The notes under the pieces were generated by a model, which searched no databases, was not told the origin of the DNA, and worked only from the letters and a program-made list of their open reading frames with translations. Below, in pieces: positions 19,899 to 28,881 of a stretch of DNA of 64,000 nucleotides. Numbering within the stretch: position 1 is the first letter of the stretch; each line of letters starts with the position of its first letter. The translations under genes were made by a program, and so were the position numbers. The stretch comes from JBQLZO01 sp052168315. Lineage in GTDB: Bacteria > Planctomycetota > Phycisphaerae > Phycisphaerales > UBA1924. The stretch covers positions 1-64,000 of the forward strand of contig JBQLZO010000097.1 in NCBI GenBank assembly GCA_052168315.1, written 5' to 3'.

Positions 19899-21716
19899 AT
19901 GACCATCGCCGCCATCGTCGTTCTGCTGATCGTGCTGGGCGTGATCGCGGCCCTCGCGTTCACGCGAATCGCGCCGGATGCGATCCTGGTGGCGGCGCTG
20001 ACCGCGCTGATGGTCGTGCCGGTGCCCGATCCGCAGGGCGGCGGATGGTCGATCGGGATCCTGTCGGTGTCCGAGGCGCTGGGCGGTTTTTCCAATGCCG
20101 GATTGGCGACGGTGGCGGCGCTGTTCATTGTCGTCGCGGGGCTGCGAGAGACGGGCGGGGTGGACTTCATCGCGGGGCGGGTGCTCGGCCGCCCACGGAC
20201 GGTGCGCGGCGCGATCGGGCGGGTGGTGTTTCCGGTGGCGGGCGTCTCGGCGTTCCTGAACAACACCCCTGTGGTGGCGATGATGATCCCGGCCATCGCC
20301 GACTGGTCGAAGCGGATGCGGATCCCCGCGTCGAAGCTGATGATCCCGCTGTCGTACGCGTCGATCATCGGCGGCACCTGCTCGCTGATCGGGACCTCGA
20401 CGAATCTGGTGGTCGCGGGGCTGGTGATCGCGGCGGGGCTGACGCCGCTGGGGATGTTCGACATCACATGGGTGGGCCTCCCGACGATGATCGCGGGCGC
20501 GCTGTTCCTGATCGTGCTCGGTCCGGTGCTGCTCCCGGCGCGTCAGTCTGCCAGCGAATCGCTCGCGGATCCGCGCGAGTACACGATGGAGCTGATCGTT
20601 CCGGCGGGGTCTGCTTTGGCGGGCAAGACGGTCGCGGAGGCCGGGCTGAGGAACCTGCCGGGGTGTTACTTGGTGGAGATCGACCGGGGCGAGTCGGTGA
20701 TGTCGGCGGTGGGCCCGGACGAGTCGCTGGCCGAGGGCGATCGGCTCATCTTCGCGGGCGTGGTCGATGCGATCCGGGATCTGGCAAATCTGCGCGGGCT
20801 GGCGCCGGCGACGAACCAGGTGTTCAAGCTCGATGCGCCGCGGTATCGGCGCCGGCTGTTCGAGGCGGTGATCTCGGAGATGAGCCCGATCGTCGGCCTG
20901 ACGATCAAGCAGGCACGGTTCCGGAACCGGTACGACGGCGCGGTCATCGCGGTGGCGCGCCAGGGGCGGCGGGTCACCGGGAAGATCGGCGACATCATGG
21001 TGCGCCCGGGAGACACGCTGCTGATCGAGGCGGATCCGGGGTTCGCGGAGCGGAACCGGAACGCGCGCGACTTTCTGCTGGTGTCGGCGCTGGAGGACTC
21101 GACTCCTCGGCGGCACGAGCGGGCGCCGCTGGCGATCGCGATCCTGATCGCGATGGTGGCCATCGCGACGACCGGGATCGTCTCAATGCTTGAGGCGGCG
21201 CTCGTGGCCGGGGGTGTCATGATCGCCACGCGCTGCTGCACGCTGTCGGAGGCTCGCCGCAATGTGGACTGGTCGGTGCTGATCGTGATCGGGGCGGCCC
21301 TCGGTCTGGGATCGGCGCTGGACATCTCCGGCGCGGCCGACTCGATCGCCGGGGGGATCATCGCGGTGGCCGGGAGCAATCCGTGGCTGATCCTGCTGGC
21401 GATCTATCTGGTGACCTCGCTCATGACGGAGGTGATCACGAACAACGCGGCGGTGGCGCTGACCTTCCCGTTCGCGATCACGATCGCGGAGCGGATGGGG
21501 CTGGATCCGATGGCGATGATCATCGCGATCATGATGGCGGGGTCGGCGTCGTTCGCCACGCCGCTGGGGTACCAGACGAATCTGATGGTTTATGGGCCCG
21601 GCGGATACCGATTCTCAGACTTCCTGCGGATCGGGATCCCGATGAACCTGTTGGTGGCGGTGGTGACGGTCACGCTCGCGCCGATTATCTGGCCGATGGT
21701 GCCGGCGACGGCGTGA
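19899..21716 (+). CDS. SLC13/ArsB-type permease with two RCK_C (TrkA-C) domains
   Basis: The 605-residue inner-membrane protein starts at 19899 (MTIAAIVVLLIVLG). Two membrane halves each carry the SLC13-type hairpin signature: FLNNTPVVAMMIPAI with GTCSLIGTSTNLV in the first, TEVITNNAAVALTFPFA with SFATPLGYQTNLMVYGPGGY in the second. Between them (about residues 225-405) lie two TrkA-C domains (YTMELIVPAGSALAGKTV; SPIVGLTIKQARF). This layout is that of the DASS family, which moves sulfate, dicarboxylates or other anions with sodium. The substrate cannot be assigned from sequence. Confidence 0.85.
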   Translation: MTIAAIVVLLIVLGVIAALAFTRIAPDAILVAALTALMVVPVPDPQGGGWSIGILSVSEALGGFSNAGLATVAALFIVVAGLRETGGVDFIAGRVLGRPRTVRGAIGRVVFPVAGVSAFLNNTPVVAMMIPAIADWSKRMRIPASKLMIPLSYASIIGGTCSLIGTSTNLVVAGLVIAAGLTPLGMFDITWVGLPTMIAGALFLIVLGPVLLPARQSASESLADPREYTMELIVPAGSALAGKTVAEAGLRNLPGCYLVEIDRGESVMSAVGPDESLAEGDRLIFAGVVDAIRDLANLRGLAPATNQVFKLDAPRYRRRLFEAVISEMSPIVGLTIKQARFRNRYDGAVIAVARQGRRVTGKIGDIMVRPGDTLLIEADPGFAERNRNARDFLLVSALEDSTPRRHERAPLAIAILIAMVAIATTGIVSMLEAALVAGGVMIATRCCTLSEARRNVDWSVLIVIGAALGLGSALDISGAADSIAGGIIAVAGSNPWLILLAIYLVTSLMTEVITNNAAVALTFPFAITIAERMGLDPMAMIIAIMMAGSASFATPLGYQTNLMVYGPGGYRFSDFLRIGIPMNLLVAVVTVTLAPIIWPMVPATA

Positions 21717-21749
21717 CGCTCGAGCGGGCGGACAAGCCGGGCAGACACG

Positions 21750-21772
21750 CCGGACCCAAGCGGCCGGTCCGG
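21750..21772 (+). terminator. Possible terminator hairpin after the permease gene
   Basis: CCGGACC and GGTCCGG form a 7-bp stem with a 9-base loop, 34 bases after the permease stop. A T-rich stretch follows about 20 bases later. It would separate the permease from the long operon that starts at 21927. Confidence 0.35.
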
Positions 21773-21926
21773 GAGCGCGTTGCCTGATTGCTCTTTGTTT
21801 GGGTATTTTCAGTGTTGCAAGTGGAATTCAGACACACCGAAGAATCCACGGCGTCTTAGATTCATAGGGTATTGGGACCGTCGCCCGACGAGTGGGCGGC
21901 GGGCAGGATGCTCCCGGAGGCCACCT

Positions 21927-23669
21927 ATGCAAAGCGGCTTATCCACGCTTCTCTCCCGTGCCCTGCGGCGCTGGGTCCTTGCCCGGTTCGTGATGCTGTC
22001 GGTCGCCTGGCTGACGGTGGCCGCGGGGATGGCGCTGTTCGTGCGGATCGGTGAGCGCCTGCTCCCGTTCAGCGTCGACTGGGGGCTTGTGGCTCCGCTG
22101 ATGGCGGGCGGGGCGCTGGTGGCGGCGGGGGCGCATGCCTGGGTGACGCGGCCGGCGCGCGACCGACTCGCCCGAATCCTCGACGAGCGTTCGGCGCTGC
22201 GGGAGACACTGTCCACAGCTCTGGCGGTCGCCGCTCGTCCGGATCCGTGGTCGCGGGCCGCGGTGGCACACGCCGAGGAGTCGTCGCATCGCGTTGTGCT
22301 ACGGGACAACATTCCTGTGCGCGCGCCCGGCTGGTGGTATGTGCCGGCCCTGCTCGCCTTGGCGTGTGCGGGACTCGGTTTCACACCGCGGACGAATCTG
22401 CTCGATCGGCTCGCGAGTGCATCGTCGGAGGATGAGGGCGTTGAAGGGAATCAGGCGGCGATCATCGAGGCTCGGGCGGATGTCGAGCGATCAACGGAGG
22501 AGCTGCGCAAGGCGATGTCGGCGGTGGAGTCGCCCGATCTTCAGCAGGCGCTGGAGGATCTGCTCGCGCCGGATCAGGACATGACCGACCCGTCCGACAT
22601 CCGGCGGGATGCGCTCAAGAAGATGACGGAATTGCAGGAGCGGCTGGAATCGCTGGCCAATGACGAGAAGGGCGAGTCGCTGGATCAATTGAGCGAACGG
22701 CTCAAGAAGATCGATGAGCGCGGCATGCCGGATCTCAAGCCGCTGCTCGATGCGCTGAAGGACTCCCGATTCGGCGAGGCGAATCAGGAAATGAAGGAGC
22801 TGAGCGAGCGCGCTTCGGATCCGAATCTCACACAAGAGGAGAGAGATGCGCTGGCCGAGCAGCTCCAGAAGCTCGCGGAGCAACTCGAGCAGCAAAGCGA
22901 GCAGGCTCAGCGTGAGATGGAGGAGCAACTGAAGGAGGCGGGGGTCGACCCGAAGCTCGCGAACAACCCGGAGGGACTGCGGGAGGCACTGGAGCAGGCC
23001 GGGATGGATGAGCAGCAGATCCAGCAGATGCTGGAGCAGGCGGCCCAGAACCAGCAGCTTCAGCAGATGCTTGAGAAGATGGCCGGACAATGCCAGAACT
23101 GCGCGGGCGGCATGAAGCAGGGCGGCGAGGGCGGCAAGAACATGCAGGGGCTGGCGGATCAGCTCAAGGAGATGCAGACCACGCAGGAGCAGCGCGACGC
23201 CGCGATGCAGGCGTTGCAGGCGATCGCGGAGTCGCGGGGCTCGCTCGGCGAGTGCATGGGCGGCGATGGCGAGGCGATGGGGCTGATTCCGCCGAAGTTC
23301 ACCAAGCAGGGTGGACGCGGCGCCGGTTCTTCATGGGCGCGGAACGATGGCGGGAGTGAGGTGGACGAGTCGAAGTACGAGGTCTCCGACCGGCTCCGGG
23401 CCGAGTCGCCGCAGGGCGAGGGGCCGATCATCTCAAGCACGCTGGTGTTCGGCGATCAGTTGATCGGGGAGTCGAAGCAGGTGTTCCGCGAGGCGGTGGA
23501 GCAGGCGAGCCAGGCGGCGACGGAATCGGTCTCGAACACCCGCGTTCCGCGTGAGTACCACGAGGTGATCCGGCGGTACTTCGGCGAACTCGAACGGACC
23601 GGGGGGGACTCACCCGGCGCGGCGCCCTCGCCCGCGCCATCGGATCCGGCGAGTCCGGCGGCGCCGTGA
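21927..23669 (+). CDS. Coiled-coil membrane protein heading the MoxR/VWA operon
   Basis: The ATG at 21927 has GGAGG six bases upstream; the frame reaches back to 21780 without a better site. The 580-residue protein has two N-terminal membrane helices (about 20-45 and 53-72) and a third near 135, then a long Gln/Glu-rich coiled coil (about 185-430), a CQNC pair in a Gly/Met-rich stretch, and a C-terminal VPREYHEVIRRYFGEL motif. That architecture matches the large DUF4175-like protein often found with MoxR, DUF58 and VWA genes. It is probably a periplasm-facing scaffold. Its exact role is unknown. Confidence 0.7.
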   Translation: MQSGLSTLLSRALRRWVLARFVMLSVAWLTVAAGMALFVRIGERLLPFSVDWGLVAPLMAGGALVAAGAHAWVTRPARDRLARILDERSALRETLSTALAVAARPDPWSRAAVAHAEESSHRVVLRDNIPVRAPGWWYVPALLALACAGLGFTPRTNLLDRLASASSEDEGVEGNQAAIIEARADVERSTEELRKAMSAVESPDLQQALEDLLAPDQDMTDPSDIRRDALKKMTELQERLESLANDEKGESLDQLSERLKKIDERGMPDLKPLLDALKDSRFGEANQEMKELSERASDPNLTQEERDALAEQLQKLAEQLEQQSEQAQREMEEQLKEAGVDPKLANNPEGLREALEQAGMDEQQIQQMLEQAAQNQQLQQMLEKMAGQCQNCAGGMKQGGEGGKNMQGLADQLKEMQTTQEQRDAAMQALQAIAESRGSLGECMGGDGEAMGLIPPKFTKQGGRGAGSSWARNDGGSEVDESKYEVSDRLRAESPQGEGPIISSTLVFGDQLIGESKQVFREAVEQASQAATESVSNTRVPREYHEVIRRYFGELERTGGDSPGAAPSPAPSDPASPAAP

Positions 23670-23836
23670 GCGGCACGGCCCTCGGTCGGCAAGAGAAATC
23701 TTTGATTCGTGCGAGATCGGTCGCACCGGGATGCGATCATTCGCGTATCTTGCGTGCCGATGCGCGCCGCCTCATCGTGAGTTGATGGAGACGGATCGCG
23801 CGACGAATCCTCCCGGCAAGCCGCACAGCCCCGCCC

Positions 23837-26800
23837 ATGGTGATCGGCCCGCTCCAATTCGAACAGCCATTGTGGCTGCTGCTCATTCCGACGCTGGGAG
23901 CGCTGGTCTTCATCATCGCGCGCCGATCGATCAGCGGGCTCGGGGCGATCACGCGCGGCGTGTCGCTCATGGTGCGCCTGCTGGTGATCTGCCTCGTGTC
24001 GATGGCGTTGAGCGAGCCTTCCTGGCGGGATGAGGCCCGCGATGTCGCCCTGACCGTCGTGCTCGATCGATCCGCGTCCATGCCGGACCAGGCCAGCGAG
24101 GCGGTCACGGAGTTCCTCGGGCAGGCGCTGGGGAACGCGGACCCCGCGCGTTCGCGGCTCGGTGTGATCACGGCGGCGGCGGCTCCGCGGATCGAGTCCG
24201 TGCCGAGCCGGGGCGTGCGACCGGAGGACGCGTGGAATCGGATCATTGATGCGGGGCTCGGGACGGGGGATCGGGACTCAACCGACCTTGCTTCGGCGGT
24301 ACGGACCGCGTTGGCGGTGACGCCGGGCGATGCGGGTGGTCGGGTGCTGCTGATCTCGGATGGGAACGAGACGGCCGGGGCGCTGCTGACGGCGGCGGAG
24401 ATCGCGCGGGCCCAGGGGGTGCCGATCGATGTGATGCCGATCCGGTACGAGATCGAGCGGGAGGTGGTGCTCGAGCGGTTGGTTGCGCCCACGGAGGCGC
24501 GGATGGGTCAGAGCACCCGGCTGCGATTCGTAGTGCGGTCGACGCACGAGACGGATGTCGAGATCGCCCTTGAGGCCGATGGTCGGGTGTATGACCTGAC
24601 GCCGAACGAGCCCGGACTGACGCGGGTGGAGCGGCTGAACCCCGGGGTGAATGTGATCGAGGCGCCGATCACCCTTGACAACGCGCAGCCCTACCGGTTC
24701 TCGGCGACGGTGCGCCCGCTCGATCCTTCGGCGGATGCGATCGTTGAGAACAACCGCTCGATGGCCGTGACCTTCGTGCACGGGCGCGGGCGGGTGCTGA
24801 TCTACTCGAACAACTTCGCCGAGGCGGAGCAGCTCACGCGGACGCTGACCGAGGCGGAGATCGGGGTGCAGTTGTCGGCACCGGACCTGGGGCCGAGCAC
24901 CTTCGACGAACTCCAGCAGTACTCGGCGGTGGTGCTGATGAATGTGTCGGCGGGTGACTTTGCTCCGCAGCGGGTGCGGGATCTGGCGCGGTATGTGAGC
25001 GAGACCGGCGGCGGGCTGGTGATGATCGGCGGGCCGCGTTCTTTGGGCGCCGGCGGGTGGTCCGGGAGCGAGGTCGCGGAGGTGCTTCCGGTGCTTCTGG
25101 ACCCTCCGCAGCGGCGGAATCTGCCCCGCGGGGCGCTGGCGCTGGTCATCGACTCGTCTGGCTCGATGTATTCACCGGTGGGGAACACGGGGCTGAATCA
25201 GATGGAGATCGCCAAGGCCGGGGCGCTGGCCGCGGCGCGGGCGCTGTCGCCGCAGGATCTGATCACGGTTGTCTCATTCTCCGGGACCTACAGGGTGGAT
25301 CTGCCGCTGCAGGAGGTCGAGGGGTCTCCGGTCGATCGGGCGATCAATCGCCTGGACAGCGGGGGCGGGACGAACATGTGGCCCGCGCTGGAGCACGCGG
25401 CCCGGATTCTCGGTGAGGCGCAGGCGGGTCAGAAGCACATGATCGTGCTGACCGACGGCCAGTCGTCGGGCGGTGACTTCCAGCGGCTCATCCGCGGGCT
25501 GCAGAACAACAACATCTCGCTCTCGGCGATCTCGATCGGTGATTTTGCAGACGATCCAGTGCTGAACAACCTGGCGCTGGCCGCGGGGGGCACCTTCTAC
25601 AAGGTGTCGGGCGCGGCGAACATCGCGAAGCTGCCGCAGTTGTTCATCAAGGAAGCGCAGATTGTGCGGCGGGCGCTGATCTGGGAGGGCGATCCGTTCG
25701 CCCCGGTGGTCACGGACCGCGCGGCCGAGCCGATGCGGAACATGCCATCGTCGCTCCCGGCGGTGTCGGGGTACATCATCACGACGGATCGCGGCGGGCT
25801 CTCTCAGATCACAGCGCGGGCGCCGACCGAGGAGGCGGACCCGATCGTGGCGCAGTGGCAATTCGGGCTGGGGCGCGCGATGGTGTTCACTTCCGATGCG
25901 ACGACGCGGTGGTCGACGGCGTGGACGACATGGGCGGGATTCCGGGCGTTCTGGGATCAGCACATCCGGTGGGTGATGCGTCCGACGGGCTCGGCGGACG
26001 TTCAGACCGTGCTCCAGCCAGACGGGGACCGGACGCGGGTGATCCTCAACGCGCTGGAGAGCGATGGAGATCCGATGAATTTCGGTCGCTTCATGGCCCG
26101 GGTGCTGCGACCGGACGGGACTGGAGAGCCGGTCGAACTGATCCAGACCGGCCCGGGGCGGTACGAGGGGCGTTTCGACACGCCCGAGGCGGGCGCGTAC
26201 CTGTTCGCGGCGACCTACGAGAGCGCCTCCGACGCGGGGAGCGCGGAGGGCGGGCAGCCCGTGCGGGGGAGCGTGCTGGCGTCGACGACGCGGGCGTTCG
26301 CCGATGAGCATCGGGCCGAGCGCGACAACACGCCGCTGCTCCAACAGGTCGCGGAGATGACCGGCGGGCGGGTGCTGGCGGGGGATGTGGATGGCGAGCC
26401 GCTGTTCGATCGGGCGGGCGTGAGCATGCCGGTGGCGCTGTCGCCGATCCACCTGCTGCTACTGGTGATCGCTGTGGGGGTGTTCGTGGCGGATGTGGGC
26501 GTCCGGCGGGTGCGTGTGGATCTTCGCGCGATCTCCACGGCGATGCGGCGGCTGCTGGCGCGGGGCGCGATGCAGAAGGAAGAGCGGATCGATGCGCTCA
26601 AGGTCGCGCGCGACAAGGCCCGCTCCAGGTTCGCCGCCACGCCCGAGGGCAAGCAGCGGGCGGCTCAGAAGTTCGAGGCGACACCCGAGCAGGTTGCGGG
26701 CATCGGCGGATCACCGAGCGCCGGTCCGCTCACGACGGCGGGGGCGGGCGTGGCGGTGCAGCGGAGCGGGGCGAGCCCCGAGGGCGGCCAGGGCCCGGCG

Positions 26801-26932
26801 ACGATCCGGAAAGCGAAGCAGGACAAGAAGGACGGCGAGGGCGAAGAGGCGGGGATGTCGCGGCTCCTGCAGGCGAAGCAGCGAGCCCGTCAATCGATGG
26901 CCCCGGAGGATCCCAAGAACCAATCGTTGTAG
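23837..26932 (+). CDS. Large membrane protein with two VWA domains and a GATase-like domain
   Basis: The 1031-residue protein begins with two membrane helices (about residues 10-30 and 42-60). A first VWA-like domain has the MIDAS-type DRSASM (near 78). A class I glutamine-amidotransferase-like fold follows (VLIYSNNFAEAEQL to GGGLVMIGGPRSLGAGGW, about 315-415) and then a second VWA domain with IDSSGSM (near 437) and TDGQSSGGDF. The C-terminal part has a beta domain, a membrane helix (near 880) and a charged tail. This domain order is typical of planctomycetal proteins next to MoxR. The amidotransferase fold lacks an obvious catalytic Cys, so it is likely a structural domain. A metal-dependent adhesion role with the MoxR ATPase downstream is inferred. 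Confidence 0.8.
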   Translation: MVIGPLQFEQPLWLLLIPTLGALVFIIARRSISGLGAITRGVSLMVRLLVICLVSMALSEPSWRDEARDVALTVVLDRSASMPDQASEAVTEFLGQALGNADPARSRLGVITAAAAPRIESVPSRGVRPEDAWNRIIDAGLGTGDRDSTDLASAVRTALAVTPGDAGGRVLLISDGNETAGALLTAAEIARAQGVPIDVMPIRYEIEREVVLERLVAPTEARMGQSTRLRFVVRSTHETDVEIALEADGRVYDLTPNEPGLTRVERLNPGVNVIEAPITLDNAQPYRFSATVRPLDPSADAIVENNRSMAVTFVHGRGRVLIYSNNFAEAEQLTRTLTEAEIGVQLSAPDLGPSTFDELQQYSAVVLMNVSAGDFAPQRVRDLARYVSETGGGLVMIGGPRSLGAGGWSGSEVAEVLPVLLDPPQRRNLPRGALALVIDSSGSMYSPVGNTGLNQMEIAKAGALAAARALSPQDLITVVSFSGTYRVDLPLQEVEGSPVDRAINRLDSGGGTNMWPALEHAARILGEAQAGQKHMIVLTDGQSSGGDFQRLIRGLQNNNISLSAISIGDFADDPVLNNLALAAGGTFYKVSGAANIAKLPQLFIKEAQIVRRALIWEGDPFAPVVTDRAAEPMRNMPSSLPAVSGYIITTDRGGLSQITARAPTEEADPIVAQWQFGLGRAMVFTSDATTRWSTAWTTWAGFRAFWDQHIRWVMRPTGSADVQTVLQPDGDRTRVILNALESDGDPMNFGRFMARVLRPDGTGEPVELIQTGPGRYEGRFDTPEAGAYLFAATYESASDAGSAEGGQPVRGSVLASTTRAFADEHRAERDNTPLLQQVAEMTGGRVLAGDVDGEPLFDRAGVSMPVALSPIHLLLLVIAVGVFVADVGVRRVRVDLRAISTAMRRLLARGAMQKEERIDALKVARDKARSRFAATPEGKQRAAQKFEATPEQVAGIGGSPSAGPLTTAGAGVAVQRSGASPEGGQGPATIRKAKQDKKDGEGEEAGMSRLLQAKQRARQSMAPEDPKNQSL

Positions 26933-27012
26933 CAGCGTGACACCCAGGCGTGCTCGCGGCGTCATTCCGACGCACGCGGGCGCGCGAATCCCAGGCCCAG
27001 CGAGACCGAACC

Positions 27013-28119
27013 ATGGCCATGCCAGAGCATCAGGCGAATCAGTCCCACTCCCATGGGAGCCACCAGAATTCCACATCCGCGGGCGGCGGGTGGTCGGGCG
27101 ATCCATCAACCCCCGAGGAGGTCCGGCAGCGGTGCGCGGAGTTCCGGGATACCTACAACGCGCTGGTCGATGAGGTGGGCAAGGTCATCGTCGGGCACCG
27201 CGATGTGGTCGATGGGGTGCTCACGGCGCTGTTCGTGAACGGCAACATCCTGCTCGAAGGCGTGCCGGGGCTTGGCAAGACGATGCTGGTGAAGACGCTG
27301 GCGGATGTGCTGCACCTGCCGTTCAGCCGCATCCAGTTCACGCCGGACCTGATGCCGGCGGACATCCTGGGCACGAACCTCGTCACGGAGGATCCGGAGA
27401 CGGGGCGGCGCAAGTTTGAATTCCAGAAGGGCCCGATCTTCGCGCAGCTGGTGCTGGCCGACGAGATCAACCGGGCGACGCCGAAGACACAGTCGGCGTT
27501 GCTGGAGGCGATGCAGGAGAAGTCTGTGACGGTGAGCGGGCAGCATTATCCGCTGGACAAGCCGTTCTTCGTGATGGCGACGCAGAACCCGATCGAGCAG
27601 GAGGGGACCTATCCGCTGCCCGAAGCGCAGCTCGACCGGTTCCTGCTGAAGCTGGTGGTGGGGTATTCGCAGCTGGATGAGCTGCTGACGATCATCGATC
27701 GGACGACGGGGGCTCAGACGCCGAGCGTGCGGGCGATCGTGGATGGGGCGAAGATCCTGGAGATGCAGGCGCTGGCGCGTTCGGTGGTGGTGGCGGATCA
27801 TGTGAAGCAGTACGCGGCGAAGCTGACTCTGGCGACGCATCCGGAGGGGCGGTTCGCGCCGGAGATCGTGAACCGGTACATCCGGTGCGGGGCATCGCCG
27901 CGCGGGGCGCAGGCGCTGATCCTTGCGGGCAAGGTCAAGGCGCTGTGTGATGGGCGATACCACCTTTCGTACGAGGATCTTGCGGCCGTGGCCAAGCCGG
28001 TGCTGCGGCACCGGTTGATTTTGAACTTCGAGGCCGAGGCGGACCGGGTGGATCCGGACATGATCGTGCAGCGGATCGTGGAGACGACGGTGCGTGAGCC
28101 GGTGGGGGTGGGGGCGTGA
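27013..28119 (+). CDS. MoxR-family AAA+ ATPase of the VWA/DUF58 operon
   Basis: The start at 27013 (MAMPEHQ) gives 368 residues with a His/Ser-rich N-terminal extension of about 40. Family motifs are complete: Walker A LEGVPGLGKT, FSRIQFTPDLMPADILG, Walker B LADEINRATPKTQSALLEAM, sensor 1 MATQNPIEQEGTYPLPEAQ, and the lid with GASPRGAQAL. It sits in the classic order upstream of a DUF58 gene and a BatA-like VWA gene, so it likely remodels their products at the cytoplasmic face of the membrane. The next gene starts at a GTG that overlaps its stop. Confidence 0.93.
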   Translation: MAMPEHQANQSHSHGSHQNSTSAGGGWSGDPSTPEEVRQRCAEFRDTYNALVDEVGKVIVGHRDVVDGVLTALFVNGNILLEGVPGLGKTMLVKTLADVLHLPFSRIQFTPDLMPADILGTNLVTEDPETGRRKFEFQKGPIFAQLVLADEINRATPKTQSALLEAMQEKSVTVSGQHYPLDKPFFVMATQNPIEQEGTYPLPEAQLDRFLLKLVVGYSQLDELLTIIDRTTGAQTPSVRAIVDGAKILEMQALARSVVVADHVKQYAAKLTLATHPEGRFAPEIVNRYIRCGASPRGAQALILAGKVKALCDGRYHLSYEDLAAVAKPVLRHRLILNFEAEADRVDPDMIVQRIVETTVREPVGVGA

Positions 28120-28868
28120 ACGGTCCATCATCTCCGATTTCGACCCGGTTTGTCCTCGGCATGATGACCGTGGCATTGATCGTCGTCGGATGCGCCCCGA
28201 GATTCACGGCTCCTCTGTCGATCCCGACGATGGTCACCGACGATCGCATCGAAGGCGAGTGGAATGTCTGGTTCGACTCTGTCGAGGGAGATCCCGGGCG
28301 GTTGGTGCTTGAGCCATCGAGCGAGGATTCGAGGGTGTATATCGCCCGGGTCTTGGAGCTGGACGAGTACATCCCGGAGCCGCCAGATGGTCTGAGCGAG
28401 AGCCAGTTGAACATCTATCGGCTTGGACAAGAGGTGGCGGACTATCGATTTGAAGTTCGTTTACATCGATTTGGCAATGAGCTCATTGCGTCCATCACAC
28501 TCGATCGGGAGCGGCTGCGCCAAACGGTTGCCTACGGAGACTTTCTCGTGCTGCCGTTGTATGTGTTCGCTCGCGTTCAGTTCGACGAGAGTGGCTCTCA
28601 ACGATGGACTCCATTGAATCCGGATTGGGCCGCGGCGAACTATCAGGGATCATTGGCGAGACCGATGCATCACTCGAGGGGTGCATCTGAGTCTTCGTGG
28701 ACTCAGTTGCCGGTGTTCATTGGGAGTTCGGAGACCGCTTCGGCGTTGCTCGAACTTGCGTGCAGCCAGCCGAACGAAGCCTTCAAGCTGGCTGACTACG
28801 GCGACCATGAATTGCCCGGACGGCTCTTGATCTTCCATCCGCACGACGAAACCTCGTCCGCACACTGA
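28116..28868 (+). CDS. Lipoprotein of unknown function inside the MoxR operon
   Basis: The GTG start overlaps the MoxR stop (GTGA). The 250-residue product has a membrane helix ending in the lipobox VVGC, so it should be lipid-anchored. The rest is a soluble domain with strands (IEGEWNVWFDSVEGDPGRLVL; YRFEVRLHRFGNELIASITL) that I cannot assign. It separates moxR from the DUF58 gene, which are usually adjacent. Its base composition is visibly less GC-rich than the neighbours, hinting at later acquisition. It may be an accessory factor of the operon. Confidence 0.65.
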   Translation: MNGPSSPISTRFVLGMMTVALIVVGCAPRFTAPLSIPTMVTDDRIEGEWNVWFDSVEGDPGRLVLEPSSEDSRVYIARVLELDEYIPEPPDGLSESQLNIYRLGQEVADYRFEVRLHRFGNELIASITLDRERLRQTVAYGDFLVLPLYVFARVQFDESGSQRWTPLNPDWAAANYQGSLARPMHHSRGASESSWTQLPVFIGSSETASALLELACSQPNEAFKLADYGDHELPGRLLIFHPHDETSSAH

Positions 28869-28881
28869 CTCAGGGCCAAGC

